Part shown: positions 7,359 through 15,900 of the stretch, piece by piece
Numbering within the stretch: position 1 is the first letter of the stretch
Layout: each line of letters opens with the position of its first letter
From: Ornithinimicrobium pratense
Lineage (GTDB): Bacteria; Actinomycetota; Actinomycetes; Actinomycetales; Dermatophilaceae
DNA length: 64,000 bases
Direction of reading: 5' to 3'
NCBI RefSeq assembly: GCF_008843165.1
Contig: NZ_CP044427.1
Coordinates: 1,364,001 to 1,428,000 of the forward strand
The notes under the pieces: generated by a model
Databases searched by the model: none
What the model saw: only the letters and a program-made list of their open reading frames with translations
Told to the model about the DNA's origin: nothing
Program-made: the position numbers and the translations under genes

Positions 7359-8359
7359 GTTTCGTGGTGCAGGGTCGGCCGATCCGGATGGGGCTGATCG
7401 GGTTGGGGTCGATGGGTCGGCATCATGCGCGGGTGATCCGTGAGGTGGAGGGGATGGAGTTGGTGGCGGTGGCTGACCCGGTGGGGGATCGGCATGGGGT
7501 GGCTGGGGGGTTGGAGGTGTTGGCGGATGTGGAGGCGTTGATCGGGGCGGGGATTGATGCGGCGATGGTGGCGGTGCCGACGTATCTGCATGAGGAGGTG
7601 GCGTTGGCGTTGGCGGGTGCGGGGGTGCACGCGTTGGTGGAGAAGCCGATCGCGGCGACGGCTGAGTCGGGTGAGCGGGTGGCGGCGGCGTTCGCGGCGG
7701 CGGGGTTGTTGGGGGCGGTGGGGTATGTGGAGCGGTGCAACCCGGCGTTGTTGGAGATGCGGGCCCGGATCGAGGGTGGTGAGTTGGGGGAGGTGTTCCA
7801 GATCACGACCTCGCGGCAGGGGCCGTTCCCCTCGCGGATCGCGGACGTGGGGGTGGTCAAGGACCTGGCTACGCATGATGTGGATCTGACGGCGTGGATC
7901 GCGCAGTCGCGGTATGCGATGGTCGCTGGGCAGATCGCGCACCGTACGGGCCGGGAGCATGAGGACATGGTGGTGGTGACCGGGCGGTTGGAGAACGAGA
8001 TCATCGTCTCGCACACGGTGAACTGGCTCTCGCCGCGTAAGGTCCGTGAGACGGTCGCGACGGGGGAGAAGGGCGCGTTCATCGCGAACACGCTCACCGG
8101 GGACCTGACGTTCGTGGCCAACGGGGACGTGCGCAGTGAGTGGGAGCGTTCTAGCCACTTCCGGGGCGTGTCCGAGGGTGACTCGATCCGCTACGCCCTG
8201 GCCCGGCGTGAGCCGTTGCGGGTGGAGCAGGAGAACTTCCGCGACGCCCTGTGGGGACGCCCGGCCCAGATCGTCTCAATGGAGGAAGGCGTACACACCC
8301 TGCACGTCGTCGAAGCCATCCTCGAGTCCGCCGCGGCTGGGCGCACCATCGCCCTGTGA
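7355..8359 (+). CDS. Gfo/Idh/MocA oxidoreductase (WbpB/WlbA-like sugar 3-dehydrogenase)
   Basis: A 334-aa NAD-dependent oxidoreductase. The Rossmann motif IGLGSMGRHHARVI starts near residue 15, and the catalytic-domain signature VEKPIA is at 95-100. The middle region KDLATHDVDL (about 169-178) carries the His-Asp pair expected near the active site. With the flanking acetyltransferase and aminotransferase it fits UDP-GlcNAcA 3-dehydrogenase (WbpB/WlbA). The GTG start overlaps the upstream TGA by 4 nt. Most of the gene shares the unusual G/T-rich third positions of the aminotransferase gene. From about 8100 to the stop the codons return to the local C-rich pattern, so the compositional boundary lies inside the gene. 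Confidence 0.9.
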   Translation: MSFVVQGRPIRMGLIGLGSMGRHHARVIREVEGMELVAVADPVGDRHGVAGGLEVLADVEALIGAGIDAAMVAVPTYLHEEVALALAGAGVHALVEKPIAATAESGERVAAAFAAAGLLGAVGYVERCNPALLEMRARIEGGELGEVFQITTSRQGPFPSRIADVGVVKDLATHDVDLTAWIAQSRYAMVAGQIAHRTGREHEDMVVVTGRLENEIIVSHTVNWLSPRKVRETVATGEKGAFIANTLTGDLTFVANGDVRSEWERSSHFRGVSEGDSIRYALARREPLRVEQENFRDALWGRPAQIVSMEEGVHTLHVVEAILESAAAGRTIAL

Positions 8360-8375
8360 GGGTGCGGGGTATGTC

Positions 8376-9674
8376 GTGAGGGGCGCGCGCCGCCGTCGCG
8401 TCGTGCTGGCGACCCGGATCTTCGCTCCCGAGGCTGCGGCCGCTACCTTCCGGCTGGGGGCGCTGGTCCGCGCGCTGGCCGGGCACGCGGAGGTTCGGGT
8501 GCTGACCACCATGGCGCCACCGCACCTGCGGGGACCGCAGACGCAGGACGACGGCCCGGTGCGCGTGTCCCGGTGGCCGGTGCTGCGGGACGCGACCGGC
8601 TACGTGCGTGGCTACCTGCCCTACCTCTCCTTCGACCTGCCTCTGGCCCTGCGGCTGCTCACCGGGCCGCGCCCCGACGTTGTCGTGGTCGAGCCGCCGC
8701 CGACGACCGGCGCGGTGACCCGGACCGCGCTGGCCCTGCGTGCCCTCCCGGGGCGGCTCGCCGGTCATCCGCGGATCCCCTATGTCTACTACGCCGCCGA
8801 CGTCTGGTCCGACGCCACCGCTTCGATGGGTGCGCCGGCCATCGTGGTGGCGGCGATGCGCGCGGTCGAGAGCTACGCCCTGCGCGGCGCCAGGGACGTC
8901 ATCGCGGTCTCCGACGGGGTTGCCGACCGCGTCCGGTCCCTGCTCGGGGGCACCACTCGGGTCGGGGTCAGCGTGGTCCCCAACGGGATCGATACCGATG
9001 TCTTCACCTCCGACGGGGAGCGGCACCCGCAGGCCCCAGAGACGCCATACCTGGTGTATGCGGGCACCGCCTCGGAGTGGCAGGGCGCCGAGGTCTTCGC
9101 CGAAGCGATGCGCGAGGTGGTGGCGGCCGAGCCCACAGCCCGGTTGGTCTTCCTGGGCCAGGGTTCGAGCTGGCCCCTGCTCCAGCGGTTGCGTGCCGAG
9201 CTGCCGGACGGCGCGATCGAGCTGCGGCCGCTCGTGCCGCCGGCCGAGGCCGCCGCGTGGCTGCGGGGAGCTGCTGTGGCCCTGGTCAGCGTCCGGCCGG
9301 GGGTCGGCTACGACTTCGCCTACCCGACCAAGGTCATCGCCGCGCTGGCCACCGGTGCCCCGGTTGTTTTCGCCGGTCCCGGCCCGGCGGCCGCCGACGT
9401 GCGGGCATACGGGCTGGGGGACGCGGTGGACCACGACGTCCCGGCGGTGGCGGCGGCGATGCTGGCGGCCGTGCGGAGCGCGGCGCCGGGGGCCGGTCGC
9501 TGGTCGCTGCGGGAGCGGGAGCGGCGTGTCGCCTGGGTGCGGCAGCACCGCAGCCTCAGCGCGACCGGTGAGGCCGCCGCGGCCGTGGTGCTGGACGCAG
9601 CCGCTGAACCCGGGTCACCGCTCCCAAAGTTGCCAGAAGTGGTGCACCGGCCCCGGCCCCTGGCCCACGGATAG
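8376..9674 (+). CDS. family 4 glycosyltransferase
   Basis: About 432 aa, GT-B fold retaining glycosyltransferase of the GT4/WbuB type. The N-terminal domain starts VVLATRIFAPEAAAATFRLG and contains YYAADVWSDATASMG. The C-terminal domain has VVPNGIDTDVF, YAGTASEWQGAEVF and the donor-site region SVRPGVGYDFAYPTKVIAAL. It probably adds one sugar to a lipid-linked glycan, with donor unknown. The start is uncertain: GTG at 8376 (17 nt after the oxidoreductase stop) is chosen, and GTG at 8403 is possible. The frame open back to 8136 is shadow. The last 60 nt overlap the convergent thiD gene. Confidence 0.88.
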   Translation: MRGARRRRVVLATRIFAPEAAAATFRLGALVRALAGHAEVRVLTTMAPPHLRGPQTQDDGPVRVSRWPVLRDATGYVRGYLPYLSFDLPLALRLLTGPRPDVVVVEPPPTTGAVTRTALALRALPGRLAGHPRIPYVYYAADVWSDATASMGAPAIVVAAMRAVESYALRGARDVIAVSDGVADRVRSLLGGTTRVGVSVVPNGIDTDVFTSDGERHPQAPETPYLVYAGTASEWQGAEVFAEAMREVVAAEPTARLVFLGQGSSWPLLQRLRAELPDGAIELRPLVPPAEAAAWLRGAAVALVSVRPGVGYDFAYPTKVIAALATGAPVVFAGPGPAAADVRAYGLGDAVDHDVPAVAAAMLAAVRSAAPGAGRWSLRERERRVAWVRQHRSLSATGEAAAAVVLDAAAEPGSPLPKLPEVVHRPRPLAHG

Positions 9675-10442
9675 CTCGTGGCCGTGCTCTAGGGCACCGA
9701 CGAGCCAGGAGCGGGCGTCGGTGACGGCCTCCAGCCAGCTGTCCCGACGCGGCCGCAGGGCGGTGATGGCGGAGGACAACGAGCACCCTGTCCCGTGGGT
9801 GTGCGGGGTCGCGACCCGCGGCCCGCCCAGCTCGTGGGCCCCGAGGGTGTCGACCAGCAGGTCCAGGACGTGCTCGCCCGAGGCGTGGCCTCCCTTGAGC
9901 AACACCCGCGGGCAGCCCAGGTCCAGGAGTGCGCGGGCCTCGTCCATCATCTGGGCCGGGCCCTCGGCCATGTCCTGCGGGTCCCGTCCCAGGAGCACGG
10001 CGGCCTCGGGCAGGTTGGGCGTGATGAGGTCGGCGTGGCTGGCCAGTGCGCGGAGCTCCTCCACGGCGTCCTCGTCCAGCAACCGGGACCCGGCGGTGGA
10101 GACCATGACGGGGTCGAGGACCAGGTTGGGCAGGAGGCCCTCCTGCGCCAGCTCGTGCACGGCCCGGACCACGTCGGCGCTGCCGAGCATCCCGACCTTG
10201 ACCGCTGCGAGCGTGACGTCGGCGACCAGTGTCTCGACCTGCTCCCGGATGAACCGTGGGGGCACGGCGTGCACGCCGGTCACGCCCTGGGTGCTCTGGG
10301 CGGTGAGCGCGGTCAGGACGGCGCAGCCGTGGGCACCTAGGGCGCCGAAGGTCTTCAGGTCGGCCTGGATGCCGGCCCCGCCGGAGGGGTCGGACCCGGC
10401 GACGGACAGGACGTTGGGCACGCGGCCCGGCTCGGTGCTCAC
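9615..10442 (-). CDS. thiD: hydroxymethylpyrimidine/phosphomethylpyrimidine kinase
   Basis: A 275-aa ribokinase-fold kinase phosphorylating HMP and HMP-P for thiamine phosphate synthesis. It shows SVAGSDPSGGAGIQADLKTF (from about residue 13), LDPVMVSTAGSRLL in the middle, and the anion-hole motif THGTGCSLSSAI near the C-terminus. The GTG start at 10442 overlaps the thiE stop (GTGA), making it the last gene of the thiM-thiE-thiD operon. The longer frame to 10640 is antisense-like and ignored. Its 3' end overlaps the convergent GT4 gene by 60 nt. Confidence 0.95.
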   Translation of the reverse strand: MSTEPGRVPNVLSVAGSDPSGGAGIQADLKTFGALGAHGCAVLTALTAQSTQGVTGVHAVPPRFIREQVETLVADVTLAAVKVGMLGSADVVRAVHELAQEGLLPNLVLDPVMVSTAGSRLLDEDAVEELRALASHADLITPNLPEAAVLLGRDPQDMAEGPAQMMDEARALLDLGCPRVLLKGGHASGEHVLDLLVDTLGAHELGGPRVATPHTHGTGCSLSSAITALRPRRDSWLEAVTDARSWLVGALEHGHELSVGQGPGPVHHFWQLWER

Positions 10443-11128
10443 GAGGGGACCGGGTGCGCGTCCCAGAGGCTGCGCAGCTCGCGGGACGCGGTCTCGGGGT
10501 CCGGCGCGGCGCAGACCGCGCTCACGACGGCGATGCCGCCCAGCGCGCTGCCCCGCAGTCGGCCGGCGACGGCGATGTCGATCCCGCCGATCGCCACCGA
10601 TGGCAGGGCCGCCGCGGCGGCGAGGTCGGCGAGACTGCATACCTTGTCAGGACCCAGGGGGGCGGCATGGTCCGGCTTGGTCGCGGTGGCCCGGACTGGA
10701 CCGAGCCCGAGGTAGTCCACCGTCCCCGGCGGCAGGGCCGCCGCGGCCCGCACCTCCTCGGCCGTGGTGCAGGACAGGCCGAGGTAGGCGCTGCCGCCCA
10801 GCTGCTCGCGGGCCGCGAGCGGGTCGAGGTCGTCCTGGCCCACGTGCGCCCCGTCGGCGCCGATCTCGCCGACCAGGTGCACCCGATCGTTGATGATGAG
10901 CGGGACCCCGCTGTCCCGCAGGCAGACCTGCACCATTCGGCCCAGCGCGACGAACTCGTCGTCGCTGGCGTCCGGGTCACGCAGCTGGACCACGGTCGCC
11001 CCTCCGGCGACCGCGGCCCGGATCGTGGAGATCAGCCCGTGCGGTGCGGTCATCACGGTGTCGGTGACTAGGTACAGACGCAGGTCGAGCGGCCGCGGGG
11101 CGGGGCGGGACTGCACGCCGAGCGTCAT
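10439..11128 (-). CDS. thiE: thiamine phosphate synthase
   Basis: A 229-aa TIM-barrel enzyme joining HMP-PP and THZ-P to thiamine phosphate. Recognisable: GATVVQLRDPDASDDEF (pyrophosphate site, about residues 41-57), NDRVHLVGEIGADGAHVGQ, GLSCTTAEE and DYLGLGPVRATATK. The ATG at 11128 overlaps the thiM stop by 4 nt and the thiD start overlaps its own stop, so the three genes are translationally coupled. The much longer frame upstream is a shadow of thiM. Confidence 0.95.
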   Translation of the reverse strand: MTLGVQSRPAPRPLDLRLYLVTDTVMTAPHGLISTIRAAVAGGATVVQLRDPDASDDEFVALGRMVQVCLRDSGVPLIINDRVHLVGEIGADGAHVGQDDLDPLAAREQLGGSAYLGLSCTTAEEVRAAAALPPGTVDYLGLGPVRATATKPDHAAPLGPDKVCSLADLAAAAALPSVAIGGIDIAVAGRLRGSALGGIAVVSAVCAAPDPETASRELRSLWDAHPVPS

Positions 11129-11952
11129 CGCAGCTCGACCCTTGCGGCGAGGTCCGTCGGCGCCAGGAGCGATAGCTCGTCCAGCAACGCTGCGGCGAAG
11201 GTCCCCGGGCCTGCGGTGCTCTCGGCAGCGGTCTCCGCGGCCAGGGTGAGCGCCGCGGTCGCGGTGGCCGCGCCCACCAGCGGGCTGGGCGCGACGGGCG
11301 TGCAGGCTGCCATGAGAGCGCCCAGGGCGCAGCCCATCCCGGTCACCCGGGTCATCCACGGGTGCCCGTGGGCGAGGCGCAGCAAGGACTGCCCGTCGGT
11401 GAGGTGGTCCGTCGGCCCGCTCACGGCCACCGTGGTGCCGAGCTCGGTGGCCAGGTCCCGCGCGGCGGTCACGGCATCCTCCACGGCGTCGGTGCTGTCC
11501 ACACCTCGCCCGCCCCCGGCGCCGGTCAGCCCGAGGATCTCCGAGGCGTTGCCGCGGACCACCGCCGGAGGGGCCAGGCCGACCAGGTCGCGGGCGACCT
11601 GCGTGCGCCACGGCAGGCCGCCAGCGCCGACGGGGTCCAGCACCCAAGGGGTGCCTGCCTTGGCCGCTCCGCGGACGGCGGCGCGCATGGCCGTGACGGT
11701 GTCGTCGTAGGGGGTGCCCAGGTTCACCGCGACACCGGCCGCGACGCCGGCAAACTCCTCTGCCTCGTGCGTGTTGTCCACCATCGCCACCGAGGCGCCG
11801 GCGGCGAGCAGGACATTGGCCACGAACGGTGCGGCGACGATGTTGGTGAGGCACTGTGTGAGGGGTGACTGATCCCGCACTGCCTCCCAGCAGTCGGCCA
11901 GCTCCCCGGCGGTGGCGGTGACGGCAGCGAGCGCCATGGCGCGGTCGGTCAT
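11125..11952 (-). CDS. thiM: hydroxyethylthiazole kinase
   Basis: A 275-aa kinase that salvages hydroxyethylthiazole by phosphorylation. It contains SPLTQCLTNIVAAPFVANVL near residue 30, VLDPVGAG, VRGNASEIL and the phosphate-binding VTGMGCALGAL (usually TGTGC; Met replaces Thr here). First gene of thiMED, which is a salvage set; no thiC or thiG is nearby. The ATG at 11952 follows AAGGGA, which is also the 3' end of the TPP riboswitch, so ligand binding can hide the ribosome site directly. Confidence 0.95.
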   Translation of the reverse strand: MTDRAMALAAVTATAGELADCWEAVRDQSPLTQCLTNIVAAPFVANVLLAAGASVAMVDNTHEAEEFAGVAAGVAVNLGTPYDDTVTAMRAAVRGAAKAGTPWVLDPVGAGGLPWRTQVARDLVGLAPPAVVRGNASEILGLTGAGGGRGVDSTDAVEDAVTAARDLATELGTTVAVSGPTDHLTDGQSLLRLAHGHPWMTRVTGMGCALGALMAACTPVAPSPLVGAATATAALTLAAETAAESTAGPGTFAAALLDELSLLAPTDLAARVELR

Positions 11953-11957
11953 CAGGA

Positions 11958-12036
11958 CGTTCCCTTCGCTAGTGCGAGCTAGATCAGGTTCGACGGGTCT
12001 GTTCTCAGCCATCCGGTGGATGGCACCCCGCGTCAC
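11958..12036 (-). promoter_or_regulatory. TPP (thi-box) riboswitch
   Basis: Read on the minus strand the leader has GCGGGGTGCC, then GCTGAGA, ACCCGTCGAACCTGATCTAG and AGCGAAGGGA in the order and spacing of the TPP aptamer. Its 3' helix strand contains the Shine-Dalgarno of thiM, suggesting translational control. No separate terminator stem is seen between aptamer and ATG. Confidence 0.93.
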
Positions 12037-12136
12037 CACCGACGATAACGGCTCCCACGGACACCTGCTTTCTCAGCGGGCCCGTCCGGAACGCCGGCGG
12101 GCGGGGGCCGTGCGACAGTGGAGGGGGAGGTATGAG

Positions 12137-12808
12137 ATGAACGCGGAGGACAGGCAGGGACCGTCGGGCGGCCCGACCTGGGGCAGTCCCGGCGCCCGGC
12201 CCGGTGCGCCAGATGCCCAGGAGCAGCTGGCCGATCAGGGGGTCGTGCAGCGGCCGCCCTCGGCGGCGGTGACGGCCAGGGCGGTGCAGACCTGGGTAGA
12301 CCAGACGATCGCCCAGGCCGAACGGCAGGGGGCCTTCGACAACCTGGCCGGGGCCGGCAAGCCGTTGCGGGACGTCGACATCCGCAACGACCCGGACTGG
12401 TGGGTGAAGAGCCTCATCGAGCGCGAACGGCTCGACCTGTCCGAGGCGCTGCCAGGCGTCATGCAGCTGCGTCGGGAGAAGACCACCTTCCCCGAGTCGC
12501 TGCTCGACCTGCACGAGGAGGCCGCGGTCCGGGAGCGGCTCGAAGACTTCAACGAGCGGGTCCTGGCCGACCGGCGCCGACCGCACGTCGGTGCCGGTTC
12601 GCCCCCGGTCGTCGGACGGGTGGACGTCGAGGAGATGATCGGGGCCTGGCGCGACCTGCGTGCGCAACGCGGGGCCTCGGGGACGACTCCGGCCGCTGAG
12701 GCGGTGTCAGGGGACGAGGCGACCGCAGACGCAGGTGCCGCGGATCGGGACGGCGGCAAGGGCAGGGCGCGCCGTCGCCGCTGGTGGACCCGCCGGCGCC
12801 AGCCCTGA
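12137..12808 (+). CDS. DUF1992 (DnaJ-C28-like) domain protein
   Basis: A 223-aa cytoplasmic protein. Residues about 45-115 match the DUF1992 signature: WVDQTIAQAERQGAFDNLAG, GKPLRD, then DPDWWVKSLIERER. In eukaryotes this domain occurs in DNAJC28; in bacteria it is of unknown function. A Gly/Pro-rich N-terminus precedes it. A low-complexity acidic stretch and a strongly basic C-terminal tail (GRARRRRWWTRRRQP) follow, perhaps for nucleic-acid or ribosome binding. The ATG at 12137 follows GGGAGG at good spacing. The gene diverges from thiM. Confidence 0.85.
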   Translation: MNAEDRQGPSGGPTWGSPGARPGAPDAQEQLADQGVVQRPPSAAVTARAVQTWVDQTIAQAERQGAFDNLAGAGKPLRDVDIRNDPDWWVKSLIERERLDLSEALPGVMQLRREKTTFPESLLDLHEEAAVRERLEDFNERVLADRRRPHVGAGSPPVVGRVDVEEMIGAWRDLRAQRGASGTTPAAEAVSGDEATADAGAADRDGGKGRARRRRWWTRRRQP

Positions 12809-12873
12809 CCGACACCTCCCACGAGACCCTCGGGGGAAAGGGGACACCTGCGGGGGCACGGGTTCCGCGCGGG

Positions 12874-14079
12874 TCAGATCCCCAGCCAGGGGGAGAGTGC
12901 CCGGGCGGCGGCGCGGCCGTCGTGGTGCTCCCGGGCCCACGCCGGGCCGCGGGCGGCCAGGTCGCGGTAGCGGTCCCGGTGGGCCACGACGTCGCGGAGC
13001 ACGTCCTCCAGGGTGTCCGCCACGGCCTCGAGGACCGGAAGGCCTGGGGTGCGCTCGCGCACGTGGTCGGCGACGTGCCCCACGACGAGCCGGCCGGCGG
13101 CCATCGACTCGGCCGCTAGCGTGGCGACGTTGCCGAGCACGACCTGGTCCACCACCACGTCGGCGTCGGCGACGAAAGCGGGCATCTGCGTGTGCGGCAC
13201 GCCGGTCAGGCGTCGGTAGACCACCAGCCCCTCCTCTTGCAACCGGGTCAGCACCTCCTCGACCGCCGCGGTCCCCTTGAGCCTCGGGTTGGTCGGTGCG
13301 TGCAGCACGACCGGCTGCTCCCGCCTCAGCAGCGGCTGCGCCGCGCCGGGGGAGAAGCGGTCGACGTCGGCGGTGATCGGGAGCAGGGCCGCGCGGGGCA
13401 CGTGCTCCAGCATGTCCGGCGTCGGCACGAAGACCGGCACCCCGCTGCCCTCGAGCTTCGCCAGCACCGCCCGGGTCCGCTCGACGGTCGCCTGCAGCCG
13501 CTCCCACCGCTCGTCCCACTCCCCGCGGAACGGCGAGTGCGGGTATGCCGCGGCGTGCCGTCGCAGGTCCCGCATCTCCGAGCCGTGCACGACGACCGCG
13601 ACGTCGATCCCAGCTCCCCGCAGGTCGTCCAGATCCTGCGTGATCCACCGCTCGTAAGGGTCGTCCAGCACGGCCCAGGCCGACTCGGCCAGGACGTGGG
13701 TGGCCCCGGGCTGCCCGTCGGTGCCCAGGATCCTGGCCCGGTGGGCTGCCATACCCCGCAGCTGCGCGGTCCGGGGCAGGTGCCAATGACTGGGATAGCC
13801 ATAGTTCACGCCGCCGCGCCCGCGCCGCCCCAGCGACATGGCCCGGGCGCTGGTGCCGGGCAGGGTCTGGGCGGCCAAGGCCCAACGCTCCCCCTGACCG
13901 GCGGTGTTGAGCGGGCCGACGACCAACCGGCGCGAGGACCCGGGGTCGAAGCCGGGCTGCCGGGCGACCTCCCGCTCGGCCCGGAGGCGCAGCACGGTCT
14001 CCCCGATCCCACGCACCGGAGAGGGCAGGGCGGTCCAGGCCTGGTAGGCCCAGCGGCGTGGACCCCGCAGCGGTGACAT
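12874..14079 (-). CDS. glycosyltransferase-like protein (GT-B fold)
   Basis: A 401-aa protein with a two-domain GT-B look. The N-half has VVGPLNTAGQGERWA, SHWHLPRTAQLRG and VVVHGSEMRDLRRHAAAYP. The C-half has VVLHAPTNPRLKGTAAVEEV, YRRLTGVPHTQMPAFVADAD and ESMAAGRLVVG, the layout of GT1/GT4 donor domains. No canonical ExxxxxxxE pair is obvious, so the family assignment is loose. The gene is divergent from the ABC exporter gene (33 nt between starts) and lies inside the glycan region, supporting a role in surface glycan assembly. The C-rich terminal segment is a short helix ending SPWLGI. Confidence 0.7.
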   Translation of the reverse strand: MSPLRGPRRWAYQAWTALPSPVRGIGETVLRLRAEREVARQPGFDPGSSRRLVVGPLNTAGQGERWALAAQTLPGTSARAMSLGRRGRGGVNYGYPSHWHLPRTAQLRGMAAHRARILGTDGQPGATHVLAESAWAVLDDPYERWITQDLDDLRGAGIDVAVVVHGSEMRDLRRHAAAYPHSPFRGEWDERWERLQATVERTRAVLAKLEGSGVPVFVPTPDMLEHVPRAALLPITADVDRFSPGAAQPLLRREQPVVLHAPTNPRLKGTAAVEEVLTRLQEEGLVVYRRLTGVPHTQMPAFVADADVVVDQVVLGNVATLAAESMAAGRLVVGHVADHVRERTPGLPVLEAVADTLEDVLRDVVAHRDRYRDLAARGPAWAREHHDGRAAARALSPWLGI

Positions 14080-14112
14080 GCTGCGAGCGTAGTCGCGGTT
14101 AGGCTGGGCGCG

Positions 14113-15900
14113 ATGCTCGCTCTGTGGCGCACCGTCCGCCAGCTCATGACGGTCCTGCCGGCCGGCACCCGACGGTTCATCGCCACCTTCGCGGTGCTGC
14201 AGAGCCTGCTCGCGGTGCTGGATGTCGCTGCCATCGGGCTACTCGCGATCGTGCTTGCCCCCATGCTCACGGGCCAGGAACTGACTCTGCCCGTCGTCGG
14301 CATCACCTTGGGCGAGCCGCAGGACTTCGGGGTCGTCCTGCTCATCGTGGGCTCGCTCATCGTGCTGAAGTCGGTGCTCGCCATCAGCCTGCAGTGGTGG
14401 GCCACCCGCCGGTTCGCCCGGTTCGAGCAGGTGCTCGGGGCCCGGTTGCTGGCCGCCACCTTCAAGGCACCCTGGACCGAGCGGCTGAGCCGCAACTCCA
14501 CCGACATCATCCGCTCCACCGACGTCGGTGTGGGCTCGACGGTCGCCGGGGTTCTCATCCCCTTCTGCCAGCTGAGCGGGGAGGTGTTCACCTTCGTCGC
14601 CGTGCTCGCCGTGCTGCTCGTGGCTCAGCCTGCCCTGGCCACGGCGACGATCATCTACTTCGGCATCGTCGCCTTCCTGCTCTACCGCGTCGTCCTGCGC
14701 CGCGCCGTGCGCGCAGGGCAGGACAACCGGAAGTTCTCCGCCAGGGCGATGCGGCTGGTCAGCGAGATGGTGCACTCGCTGAAGGAGGTGACCCTGCGGG
14801 ACAAGTCGCAGGAGGTCGCCGACACCGTCCTGAAGGTCCGGCGCCGGGCCTCGCTCGCGCGGGCCAACCAGAACTTCCTGGGGGTGATCCCGCGCTACGT
14901 CCTGGAGGCCGCGCTGGTCGGCGGGTTGATCATCGGCGGCCTCATCGGCTACCTGCAGGACGGCGTCACTGGCGCGGTCACCGCAATCGCGCTCTTCGGC
15001 GTCGCCGGCTTCCGGCTCGTCCCTTCGCTCACCCGGTTCCAGACGATCATGGGCCAGACCGGTGCCAACATGCCCTTCGCCGAGCAGGTGCTGGAGGAGA
15101 TCGAGCGGGGCAAGGAGTATGTGGACGCCGAGCTCACCGGCGGCAACGAGCCCCTACCCGGCGGTGCGCGCACGCTGCGTCTGGACCGGGTCACCTTCAC
15201 CTACCCCGGCGCCTCCACGCCGGCGGTCAAGGACGTCAGCCTTACCCTGCCGTTCGGGCACACGCTGGCCCTCGTCGGGGCCTCCGGCTCAGGGAAGTCG
15301 ACGCTGGTCGACCTGATCCTGGGGCTGCTCCACCCCGACTCGGGCCAGATCTACGTCGAGGACCGGCCCTTGCCGGACGTGCTCAAGGCCTGGCGGTCCC
15401 GGGTCGGCTACGTGCCCCAGGAGGTCACCCTCTTCGACGCCACCGTCGCCCGTAACGTGGCGCTGGCCTGGGACGACGCCAACATCGACGAGGACCAGGT
15501 GCGGCGCGCACTGGACCGGGCCCAGCTCCTCGACGTCGTCGAGTCCCGCCCGGACGGGATCCACGGCAAGGTGGGGGAGCGGGGCCTGCAGCTCTCGGGC
15601 GGTCAGCGCCAGCGGCTCGGTGTCGCCCGGGCGCTCTACACCGACCCGCTCGTCCTGGTGATGGACGAGGCCACCTCCGCGCTCGACACCTCGACCGAGG
15701 CGGCCGTGACCTCGGCGATCCGTGAGCTCTCCGGCGAGGTCTCGGTCATCGTCGTGGCCCACCGGCTGGCCACGATCCGGCACAGCGAACAGGTGTGCTT
15801 CATGCGTGAGGGCGAGCTGGTCGCCAGCGGCACCTTCGCCGAGGTCGTCGCGGCCCAGCCCGACTTCGCCACGCAGGCAGCGCTGGCCGGGCTGACGTGA
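14113..15900 (+). CDS. ABC exporter (fused membrane and ATPase domains), PglK-like
   Basis: A 595-aa half-transporter. The N-terminal region (about 1-310) has six hydrophobic segments. The nucleotide-binding domain (about 350-595) carries Walker A GASGSGKST, Q-loop YVPQEVTLF, signature LSGGQRQRLG, Walker B LVLVMDEATS and the H-loop AHRL. It is expected to work as a homodimer. It sits between glycosyltransferase genes, and its stop overlaps the next GT4 gene (GTGA). A lipid-linked glycan flippase role like PglK is therefore likely, though export of another product cannot be excluded. The coding sequence starts at the ATG at 14113. Confidence 0.9.
   Translation: MLALWRTVRQLMTVLPAGTRRFIATFAVLQSLLAVLDVAAIGLLAIVLAPMLTGQELTLPVVGITLGEPQDFGVVLLIVGSLIVLKSVLAISLQWWATRRFARFEQVLGARLLAATFKAPWTERLSRNSTDIIRSTDVGVGSTVAGVLIPFCQLSGEVFTFVAVLAVLLVAQPALATATIIYFGIVAFLLYRVVLRRAVRAGQDNRKFSARAMRLVSEMVHSLKEVTLRDKSQEVADTVLKVRRRASLARANQNFLGVIPRYVLEAALVGGLIIGGLIGYLQDGVTGAVTAIALFGVAGFRLVPSLTRFQTIMGQTGANMPFAEQVLEEIERGKEYVDAELTGGNEPLPGGARTLRLDRVTFTYPGASTPAVKDVSLTLPFGHTLALVGASGSGKSTLVDLILGLLHPDSGQIYVEDRPLPDVLKAWRSRVGYVPQEVTLFDATVARNVALAWDDANIDEDQVRRALDRAQLLDVVESRPDGIHGKVGERGLQLSGGQRQRLGVARALYTDPLVLVMDEATSALDTSTEAAVTSAIRELSGEVSVIVVAHRLATIRHSEQVCFMREGELVASGTFAEVVAAQPDFATQAALAGLT

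Noticed and set aside
6183..8158. Long minus-strand frames (367 aa and 326 aa) opposite wbpE and wbpB
   Set aside because: They are rich in His, Arg and Pro and have no family features. They are a by-product of the G/T-rich codon use of the real plus-strand genes.
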